In this document: one piece after another, positions 44,101-51,583 of the stretch
Layout of the letters: every line of letters begins with the position of its first letter
Numbering within the stretch: position 1 is the first letter of the stretch
Assembly (NCBI GenBank): GCA_048213135.1
Contig: PS015026.1
Span: 75,275-139,274 of the forward strand
Reading direction: 5' to 3'
Length of the DNA: 64,000 nt
Origin: Reclinomonas americana ATCC 50394
Lineage: Eukaryota > Jakobida > Jakobea > Jakobida
Translations under genes and position numbers: made by a program
The notes under the pieces: model-generated
Told to the model about the DNA's origin: nothing
The model's input: the letters and a program-made list of their open reading frames with translations, nothing else
The model's database searches: none

Positions 44101-45353
44101 CGTTCCATCAGCTGTTGCATGCACATCTGCCCGCGTGCATCCACTGGCGCAAAGTACCGTCGATACTGCGCCGCATCACCCAGTGCCGTCAGTGCGTAAT
44201 CGCCTCGACAGGTGATGATCACCTTTACATCGCGACACACATCCAGCTGATTCTTGACAAACAGATTCACACCACGATACAACTCATCATACCCGTCAAG
44301 CAACAACAGCAGTGGTTCCTCCTTCAACCGTCTCACATCCGACTCCAATCCGAATTCGGGTGACAGTCGCTCCAGTGCCTCCTCCAACAATCGTTCATCG
44401 GCATTGCGCATAGCACCGAGAGGCACACACACAGGCACTCGTCTCCGACTCTCACCCGGCTGCTGCCACTGTTGCCATGCCCGCTCAGCCAACACTGACA
44501 TGGTGGTGGTCTTGCCGGCGCCACTGTTGCCAAACAGCACAAGCACACAATGGGTGGTGTTGGCGTCAGAGAGGAAAGCATCCACCTCCGTCATCAGATC
44601 CGTCAACTCGCGCGACTCGCGCTCGTGTGAACACAGAAGTGGCACATACATCTGCATGTCCTTGCGCACACTCTCGTCGCGCTGGTAGAACGACAGCTCA
44701 CGTGCAGCCAGTCGATGCAGTCGCTCCTCCAACGTGTCGATGATGAATCGATCGTGACCTGCCTCACGGATGCGGTCAGAGAATCGAGAGCACTCGTCAG
44801 CCGTCAACTGCAGTCGAGAAAGGACGGAGAGGAAGACACCACCGTCACCGAGGTACCGCTGCACCGTAAAATCTGTCCACGCCACCGAGCCGTGTACCAA
44901 CTCGTTTCTCACGTCACGTATCTGGTTCACCGCCTTGCGTTCTTCACCATCGTCAATCAGCAGCACCTTGCGACCGTCATCTTGAACAAAGCCGCCGAAT
45001 ACCAACATGGTGGTGAGCGCCGTGATGTCGAGGCCGTCACACGGAGGGTCGGATGACGGATCGGCATCGAACGATGACTTCCAGTCGAGCACACGTTGGT
45101 ATGATTCCTTGCACAGGCTGACGAAGCCTCTGTTACCGTCGGCAACTGGATTGTGCCTCTGACGCCATACCTTCACGGCTGTGTCATCCAAGCCTGGAGG
45201 CACAAAAGTTGGAACCCAAGCCCGCACATCAAAGTCACAATGGGCTCGGCTGAGCTCGGAGAGTGCACGTTGACAGCGCAGCCGCACAGCCTCCTCCACC
45301 ACCTCCTTGGCCACATTGACGCGATGAAAACTAACTATCCTGTTGGTGGACAT
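41145..45353 (-). CDS. NLR-like receptor: HEPN-like, NACHT, pentapeptide and 14 WD40 repeats
   Basis: A single intronless frame of 1402 residues from ATG 45353; the frame is open to 45395 without another ATG. Residues 1-250: helical N-terminal region with RNELVH at 149-154, the Rx4H signature of HEPN ribonuclease-like domains. Residues 275-282: GNSGAGKT, Walker A. Residues 348-357: LLLLLDGYDE, the NACHT-type Walker B. IITCR at about 379-383 is sensor-like. Residues about 703-758: pentapeptide-like repeats (GADLRDAV, GADLREVN, EADFRGAEV). Residues about 768-1355: fourteen 42-residue WD40 units, enough for two seven-bladed propellers, then a 47-residue tail. This is the layout of STAND ATPases used as self/non-self or pathogen sensors in fungi and bacteria: ligand binding by the propellers, ATP-driven oligomerisation, effector release. 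The domain calls are strong except HEPN, which is an inference. The specific role is unknown. Confidence 0.88.
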   Translation of the reverse strand: MSTNRIVSFHRVNVAKEVVEEAVRLRCQRALSELSRAHCDFDVRAWVPTFVPPGLDDTAVKVWRQRHNPVADGNRGFVSLCKESYQRVLDWKSSFDADPSSDPPCDGLDITALTTMLVFGGFVQDDGRKVLLIDDGEERKAVNQIRDVRNELVHGSVAWTDFTVQRYLGDGGVFLSVLSRLQLTADECSRFSDRIREAGHDRFIIDTLEERLHRLAARELSFYQRDESVRKDMQMYVPLLCSHERESRELTDLMTEVDAFLSDANTTHCVLVLFGNSGAGKTTTMSVLAERAWQQWQQPGESRRRVPVCVPLGAMRNADERLLEEALERLSPEFGLESDVRRLKEEPLLLLLDGYDELYRGVNLFVKNQLDVCRDVKVIITCRGDYALTALGDAAQYRRYFAPVDARGQMCMQQLMERHVAPFNKEQIEEYFKRLVQVGGGDDEGDEVRWSSAEEYVCALKSVRGLDALESNPFLLAVVARVLPELVASGVQRPTRSDVFDRFVRQRIVREQERQTRLDAERVPSEDLCISFCEGLARLMHERNVVRVSVIESRSGDDGEEDDFGGAPLALRRRVDEGPFDKFLGHKHKHVRVCCPIVRRFGTDQWGFVHLSLLEHCVARHVFAWETWDEERRLTMQDVQQHVLAVRLLNDRPSLVEQMAEMVRRSPRLQAKLWEVIELSREVDEKRVVTAAANAATVLCVAQVSFSGRDLSRVRVRGADLRDAVMHRTVWRGADLREVNVCSAFAREADFRGAEVKDVKWSRKPVVGHPDAANSVAVTPDGQYVVTGGQDKIVRVWSLASGEEVRRLEGHTNGVNAVAVTPDGQHIVSGSLDQTVRVWSVASGEEVRRLEGHTNGVNAVAVTPNGQHIVSGSHDKTVRVWSVASGKEVCRLEGHTGSVRAVAVTPYGQHIVSGSDDKTVRVWSLASGKEVRRLKGHTDYVLAVAVTPDGQHIVSGSHDKTVRVLSVASGKKVRQLEGHTGEVNAVAVTPDGQHIVSGSYDKTVRVWSVASGEEVRGLEGHTSGVYAVAVIPDGQHIVSGSHDKTVRVWSMACGEEVRRLEGHTWGVDAVAVTPDGQRIVSGSSDKTVRVWSVASGEEVRRLEGHTSGVNALAVTPDGQHIVSGSWDETVRVWSVASLEEMRRLEGHTNFVRAVAVTPDGQHIVSGSLDKTVRVWSVASGEEVRRLEGHTDYVLAVAVTPDGQHIVSGSHDKTVRVWSVASGEEVRRLEGHTNEVYAVAVAPDGQHIVSGSGDKTVRVWSLASGKEVRRLKGHTNGVSAVAVTPDGQHIVSGSWDKTVRVWSVTSGEEVRRLEGHTREVNAVAVTPDGQHIVSGSLDKTVRVWSLASGEQVRRGSRVDLAGASGVFRDSDDPNRVLRRDQQSDLLERIIGSFSPDFSDALYE
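41289..43052 (-). repeat. Fourteen tandem 126-bp WD40-coding repeats, nearly identical
   Basis: Each unit encodes 42 residues of the form GHTxxVxAVAVTPDGQHIVSGSxDKTVRVWS followed by VASGEEVRRLE. Variation concentrates after GHT (NG, GS, DY, GE, SG, WG, NF, NE, RE) and before DKT (L, H, D, Y, S, W, G). The rest is almost constant at the DNA level, which implies recent duplication or gene conversion. Confidence 0.95.
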
Positions 45354-45486
45354 TGTCAGCACCACAGTCGCCAAACGAGCTGCTGGTGGACACACCTTAC
45401 AGTTCCCCCATCGCCTCCGCTGAAGCCTCGTACTCTACTTGCTACATCAGAGTCGCTTGCGCCCCCNNNNNNNNNNNNNNNNNNNN

Positions 45487-46968
45487 AGCTGCACTAGCGA
45501 TGCCGTCTCCGATTGCTTTGCTGGAGCCACTCATTCCACCTGCGTCACCAGAGCCGCCGGCTTCCTCCACTCTGGGTGATATGACGATAACATCAGCTGT
45601 CATGAGAATTACATCAGCAAAGCTGTGGGTCTGCGTGCACGCACCTCCTACCGCTTCTCTCAATGAGGACATGAATGTCAATATTTCGACGAATTCCAGC
45701 ATCCCCCAGCGTCTTCCCAACGATCTCGTTGAGTTCGATCCCCTCCGGTTCTTCAATTCGCCTTACTCGCCTCCTGAAGCCCTTGAGCACACCTATCCTT
45801 GCTTCAAGCGCACTGAGCAAGTCGCTCATCATGGTCTTCACAGTCATTCCTTCCATTAAGAACGGGAGTTTCTTCTTCTTGACGATGCCGGTCACGTGCA
45901 CCGTGACATTAAACTGCGCAGTGGACTGGAGATGCGATTTCAGTGAGCTCAGCAAAGCACAGTCCCAGCAGAGGACTGAGTGTCACCTCTTCCGAGTGAT
46001 CGTCACCGCCGACATCTCCACTGTGGTCGTCGCGCATTGTTTAGCTCATCATAGCCACATTACAGAATCATGTGAACATCAAACTCNNNNNNNNNNNNNN
46101 NNNNNNNNNNNNNNNNNNNNNNNNNNNNNNNNNNNNNNNNNNNNNNNNNNNNNNNNNNNNNNNNNNNNNNNNNNNNNNNNNNNNNNNNNNNNNNNNNNNN
46201 NNNNNNNNNNNNNNNNNNNNNNNNNNNNNNNNNNNNNNNNNNNNNNNNNNNNNNNNNNNNNNNNNNNNNNNNNNNNNNNNNNNNNNNNNNNNNNNNNNNN
46301 NNNNNNNNNNNNNNNNNNNNNNNNNNNNNNNNNNNNNNNNNNNNNNNNNNNNNNNNNNNNNNNNNNNNNNNNNNNNNNNNNNNNNNNNNNNNNNNNNNNN
46401 NNNNNNNNNNNNNNNNNNNNNNNNNNNNNNNNNNNNNNNNNNNNNNNNNNNNNNNNNNNNNNNNNNNNNNNNNNNNNNNNNNNNNNNNNNNNNNNNNNNN
46501 NNNNNNNNNNNNNNNNNNGCCCCAAGTTCGACCCGCCAGTGCCCACTGGCGTGTTCGGAGTGACAGCCGAATCCGCCAATCTGCACCTGACAACAAGCGG
46601 CGTGTTGCGGGAGATGCCAAGTCCCCGCAGCGGCGCTGCACTCATGAGCTCCATGTCGAAGGGCAGCGGCTTCTCCATCCCCACAATCTCCATCTCTCCA
46701 TCTCCACTCTTCTCACGCAGCAAGCGTGTGGCCTCACTCAGCAAGTCGAAGAGAGTGGACATGGCCGACATGCCCTCCACCACCACTGACAGCGATGAAT
46801 CATGCGCCGCATTCAAGTGCACAGAAAACTGTCATACGGCAAGCAGACACACATGCACAACGGTGAATGACAAGCGGCACGGGGCAGAGGAGAGAGAGAG
46901 GGAGCGTCACAACACAAGGTTTTCCCCGCGAGTATTTGCACTACGTCCCCACTCTTACTCACCGACAT
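45487..46968 (-). CDS. Protein with two related domains, possibly ubiquitin-like, gapped
   Basis: The first exon is proposed as ATGTCG (46968-46963) with a GTGAGT donor, joining in phase to the exon at about 46840. This reads FSVHLNAAHDSSLSVVVEGM, LFDLLSEATRLLREKSG and LGISRNTPLVVRCRL, then enters the N run 46087-46518. The second domain (about 45920-45680) follows the same pattern: FNVTVHVTGIVKKKKLPFLM, MMSDLLSALEARIGVLKGF and LGDAGIRRNIDIHVLIER. Strand, helix, strand with a final hydrophobic strand is suggestive of a ubiquitin-like fold but no named family is evident. A Gly/Ser-rich tail runs into the 20-N gap 45467-45486. It lies immediately upstream of, and on the same strand as, the NACHT gene. 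Confidence 0.5.
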
Positions 46969-47666
46969 TCTCGCAGCAGTTCCTTCTTTTTTTCTTCAGC
47001 GGTTGACAGCTTGTTGCTCACGCGTCTCTCTTGCACACACACAGCTCTCCCCCGCGTCGTCAATCTGTTAAGTTGATTTCGCGATCGCGAATTCAAATTG
47101 ATCAAAATATTCTCCCCAGATTTAATTTTTCAATGAGGCCAAGCAGTCTGACAGACAAACTTCATGGCGGCTCGTTCATTCGCGTCCCCACTTCTCCCAC
47201 AGCACGATGGTCCTCACTAGCAAGTGTTCCAGTGCTTTGGGATCCAATGCTGCACGCGGAGCGGCGCGCGCACGTCTTTTTCGTCGTGTGTCACTGAGGG
47301 GCGCCGAGAAGCGCGCTTTTACTTCGGAATGCGTGCTGAGTCGCGCTCATACTGCACCCGAGTGGCGAAGGCAACAGGGATTGCTCACAGACGCTTCCCG
47401 TCTCGAACATGCGGTCATCCACTGGCGAAAATAATTGAAACTTCACTGATCTACGCAACAATGAGCATCTACCAGTGATCGCCAACAAGTCTCGTGTGCT
47501 TTCCTTCTACAACTAAAACTGTTTAAAATGTGGTGTCGATGTTGAGAATAAAGCCCTATTCAGGACACACGGCCTCCAGGCCAGGAAGAAGACTTCGTCA
47601 GCAGCGCGTCCATCGCGATCGCAGTACTACGAAGAAGACAAAAAGAAATTGATCATATCAAGAAGA
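46969..47666. other. Intergenic, AT-richer flank of retrotransposon copy 2
   Basis: About 700 bases with no supported gene. It contains a perfect 14-base palindrome TTCGCGATCGCGAA at 47078-47091. It borders the 3' end of the inverted retrotransposon copy. Confidence 0.5.
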
Positions 47667-48312
47667 ACAGTGGGGCAAGCATTGGGAAACTGTTACTTCT
47701 CTCACACCACACCCACGTGTATGGCTTGCACTCCGGCCTGAACCTGTGCACCACCCACTCCCTTGCATCGTTGGACAAACATCGAGTAACTTGTACGTAA
47801 GCTTGTCGTGCACGAAGGCGAGAGATGCACTGTCGGACGTTGCGCACGCCGAGACAACGGAGGCCAGTCGACACCAAGGCCAGAGTCGTGCCAATCGAGG
47901 TCACAGGGAGCACCACAAGCTCGACCTTGGCCTGATTGCCGACCTTCTGCTTGATGGACTTGACCAACGACTCGTACTTGGCCTTCTTGCCGTTGACAGC
48001 AGACTTGACCGAGTCTTCGTTGGCGAAGGGGCACGTCAGCTCCACCACCTGGACCAAGCAGATCTCACCAGTCCCCTCTCTGGTATGAGGTCCGGCTTGA
48101 GCCTGGCCAAGTTGGCGTGGTTGGCAATGTCCACCACCACAGGCAGCAAGTCAACGTCGACACGCTCGCGCACCAGCAGGTACACCACACCGTCCGCCTT
48201 GGGGCGCCGCACCAGAGCCGCTTGAAGGACGTCAAGCACGTTGTCGTGGCGCGTCGTCCACAAGCCCTTCAGCTTTTCACAGCCGTTGAGCAAGTGACCG
48301 AGCGACTCCGAC

Positions 48313-48634
48313 TCCTTGCCACAGAGTGGGCACAGCGACGCGGGGCCACCAGGGTTGCCGCTAAAGACCGCCGCCTTGTTGTTGAGCATGACGGAGTTGG
48401 TCCGCATCTTGCACAGGAAGCGCTGCTCCTTCTCGGTGATGGTGTTGCCCTGAGCCACCACGTCTCCTTGCCACAGAGTGGGCACAGCGAGGCAGGGCCA
48501 CCAGGGTTGCCGCTGAAGACCGCCGCCTTGTTGTTGAGCATGACGGAGTTGGTCCGCATCTTGCACAGGAAGCGCTGCTCCTTCTCGGTGATGCTGTTGC
48601 CCTGAGCCACCACGTCATGGGTTCCAGCAGCAGC
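48313..48634. repeat. Tandem duplication (~161 bp) inside retrotransposon copy 2
   Basis: The stretch starting TCCTTGCCACAGAGTGGGCA at 48313 recurs at 48474 with a few substitutions. It duplicates the zinc-knuckle coding region once. Copy 1 has a single unit. Confidence 0.9.
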
Positions 48635-49903
48635 CTTCTGCAGAGAGTCGACAAAGGCACCACACTTCCGCAAGCGCCTTCCAGCTCACAATGTCACGCT
48701 TGGAGTAGAAGTGTGACATCGCAGGCAAAAAGCGAGAGGCAAAGGGAAACACAACACCACCACCAGCCAGCCGTCCGACCACCAGCGGAGGCTGACCAGC
48801 AGCAGCAGCAGCCGGATGCACCTCCACACTGACACCCAACTTCAGAGCGTGCCCGAGAGCAACACCCATCAGATTGGAGCGAACAGCGCGGCGAGGAGCA
48901 TTCGGATCAGTGGCCACTTGAAACCGAGTACCTGCACCAGGAGCAACCGCAGCAGCACCAGCTGGAGGAGCAACAGGAGACAGCAACACAGAGAAATACC
49001 GCTGAGGTGTGGCAACTGGCAGCTGCTGGCGATTGACGTCTGTGACCTCGTTCGTCTGTGCCGGTACTTGGCCACCAAACCAGCAGTCGGCAACGGCGAG
49101 AGGTCGTCAACTCGACCACCGGCCGCCTTCACCGAGCAGTGGAGCATGTGCTCCGCCACACGGCGAGTCAGCGGTCGGCGGTGTGTCAACAGCTTCACCG
49201 CCGAGTTGATCAACAGAGAGGCCGCTCGCTCCACCACAGAGTACAGGCCGAGACCACCTTTCGACAGCGGAGTGTAGAGGAAGGGTGTGCTGGAGTTCGC
49301 GCGTTGGAGTCGGACTAGGCAATAGCGCCTAAGAGACTGAATAGCCTTCGAGCGCGGCTGGGCTGTTAGCGACCTGCCGAAACAGGTTCGGCACTATGTC
49401 GAGTTGGCCAAGGCAGAGTCGGATACTATCGCGGATCTTGCAGTCGATTGTGGCGAGCACGTCCGGCTGAAGCTCCACCGCCGACATGACAAATGTGGCC
49501 ATGGTGAGGACGAAGCGGCGGACGGCATCCACCTTCTGGAGCGGCAACAACGACGACGACTGCTTGATGACCTCGATCGGAGTGAAGAGCTGCTTCTCCA
49601 GCATCTCCGTCAACTTGCTTCTTCGCCTCACTTGCGCGAGTCGGTGAGTAGAACGGGTAGCCAAGCCAGCGATCGCACTCACTGGCACATGGCATAGATC
49701 GCAACGCAGTGCCAGCCATCAGCAGCTCGGATCGAACTCCTCCGCCACAAAGTTCTGCGCCTGCATTGGACCAGAGCCAGCACCAATGACTTCTGCGGGT
49801 TGTCGGCAATGCCAGACCATTAGTCCAAACGCTTGGACAGATCCAGCACCAGCTGCGGCTCACGATTGGAAGACACCACCACGTGACGATCATCGACAAA
49901 GGC

Positions 49904-50327
49904 AGACACACACACATACATNNNNNNNNNNNNNNNNNNNNNNNNNNNNNNNNNNNNNNNNNNNNNNNNNNNNNNNNNNNNNNNNNNNNNNNNNNNNNNN
50001 NNNNNNNNNNNNNNNNNNNNNNNNNNNNNNNNNNNNNNNNNNNNNNNNNNNNNNNNNNNNNNNNNNNNNNNNNNNNNNNNNNNNNNNNNNNNNNNNNNNN
50101 NNNNNNNNNNNNNNNNNNNNNNNNNNNNNNNNNNNNNNNNNNNNNNNNNNNNNNNNNNNNNNNNNNNNNNNNNNNNNNNNNNNNNNNNNNNNNNNNNNNN
50201 NNNNNNNNNNNNNNNNNNNNNNNNNNNNNNNNNNNNNNNNNNNNNNNNNNNNNNNNNNNNNNNNNNNNNNNNNNNNNNNNNNNNNNNNNNNNNNNNNNNN
50301 NNNNNNNNNNNNNNNNNNNNNNNNACA

Positions 50328-50411
<84 letters not shown>
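49904..50411. repeat. (CA)n array with gap, grown inside the retrotransposon RT region
   Basis: CA dinucleotides at 49904-49920 and 50333-50411 flank 403 N. In copy 1 the same place holds only CGTGTGTGTGT (38664-38674), just upstream of FADD. The array therefore expanded from a short seed inside coding sequence. Confidence 0.85.
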
Positions 50412-50413
<2 letters not shown>

Positions 50414-50455
50414 ATGTCGGAATTACAGAAAGAGTAAACAACACGAAGGGTGGAA

Positions 50456-50874
50456 GGAAAAACGCAAAACGCAGGGAAGAGAGCGACGAGTGGCAAATGC
50501 GGGCGATGAGAGAAGTTGATGTGTGAGTGTGTGAGAGTGTGTGAGAGAGAGAGTGTGTGCGAGAGAGAGAGAGAGTGTGTGTGCGAGAGAGAGAGAGGAG
50601 GGAGAGAAGAATAAGTGAAGATGCAAGCGACACATGCACTCCATCTCTCTCTTCATGGCATTCTCTCTCTCCTTGTGTGTCAGTGTGTGCGTGTGTGCAA
50701 GAGTTCGTGCAAGAGTGTTGATCGGTGTATTTGTGTGTGAGTGAGTGAGCGTGTGTGTGAGTATGTAGGTGTGCATGCGCGTGCAGCGCTCTCCAACCGC
50801 CAGTGACTCGGCAGAGGCGTATCAAACGCTCGGCGACGAGATGCAGATGTGGAGAGAGTTCTGCACACACCAAC
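50456..50874. other. Low-complexity spacer (GT/GA-rich)
   Basis: Alternating GTGTGA and GAGAGA stretches with a possible continuation of the truncated minus-strand gene (acceptor-like TGTGCAG near 50862). No exon is firm. Confidence 0.4.
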
Positions 50875-51145
50875 CTCGCCCACAGCCTTGATGATCTGGA
50901 ACTGCTCCGGCCCGTAAAAAAAGCTGCCAGGGGCACAAGTAGTGTGGTCTCGGCGTCTGCACATCGTCGTTGTATGAAAAATATGGATAGGACGTCGACT
51001 TCGACGACGCTCTAAGGGATGCCGCTGTAATCCAGCTCACCGCGGCCATACCCTTCCTTTCTGGGTCGACAGCAGTAACACGCACCTGTTGGGCAAAAGG
51101 ACTGGACCCCGCAGCGATACCCCAAGTCCGTCCCGTCCCATTCAT
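50875..51145 (-). pseudogene. 5' end of an unknown gene, continuing toward retrotransposon copy 2
   Basis: ATG 51145 starts a 20-codon exon (51145-51086, ending SSPFAQQ, donor GTGCGT). It joins in phase to a 50-codon exon (51024-50875) ending GSFFYGPEQFQIIKAVGE at a GTTGGT donor. Phase, donor and acceptor all agree, so the start of a real gene is likely. No later exon is clear before the 5'-truncated retrotransposon about 420 bases on, so the gene may have been broken by the insertion, or later exons may be missed. Confidence 0.45.
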
Positions 51146-51387
51146 GCTCCAAACCGACAGTCAAGTGAGTTGTCTCGCGCGTTAGCCAAGGCGTCTCTGC
51201 CACGCCTCGCGCACTTAACGGTGTCTTTCGACACCAACCGACAACGCTTTGACGTGGCCACACAACACAAACAAACAACAAACAGAAAATATGACTGACA
51301 CAATCATGGTGTGTAGAGCTGATCACTGCGATCCTCGCGCTCCTCTCTCTCTCTCCTCTTCTCTCTCCTTCTCTCTCCTCTCTCTCT

Positions 51388-51423
<36 letters not shown>

Positions 51424-51583
51424 GGCATGGGAGTTGTCATTACATTTCCCGCCCACATTGATTGATCACACGTGCAAACCGACGTGATCATCATCATCTT
51501 CATCATCATCGCCTTTCTCTCTCTGTGGTGTGTGTGTGTGTGTGTCTCTTCGACCCGTCACTGATGCTCATGCTGGCTCCTCT

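Larger units (their letters stand above)
47667..50455 (-). mobile_element. Same non-LTR retrotransposon, copy 2, inverted and 5'-truncated
   Basis: The minus strand matches copy 1 from its 3' end (47667) through the endonuclease (VQVVELTCPF), zinc knuckle, connecting region and into the RT, where FADD is FVDD (49889-49900). Similarity resumes beyond a (CA)n array and N gap at about 50412-50455 (SFCNSDIRV against SFCDSDIRV) and then stops, so the 5' half is missing, as is usual for LINE insertions. Many frame breaks make it non-autonomous. Together with copy 1 it forms a widely spaced inverted pair around the NACHT gene. Confidence 0.88.

Noticed and set aside
45354-45395. GTG start of the NACHT frame at 45395
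   Set aside because: Non-ATG starts are rare in eukaryotes, and ATG 45353 lies 14 codons downstream with the whole HEPN-like region still included.
47078-47091. 14-base palindrome TTCGCGATCGCGAA as a regulatory or origin site
   Set aside because: It is a single occurrence in an AT-richer spacer with no repeats or partner motif, so chance cannot be excluded.
36775-50455. Giant inverted-repeat DNA transposon carrying the NACHT gene
   Set aside because: The inverted copies are LINE-type elements with RT and endonuclease, one 5'-truncated. They have no transposase or terminal inverted repeats.
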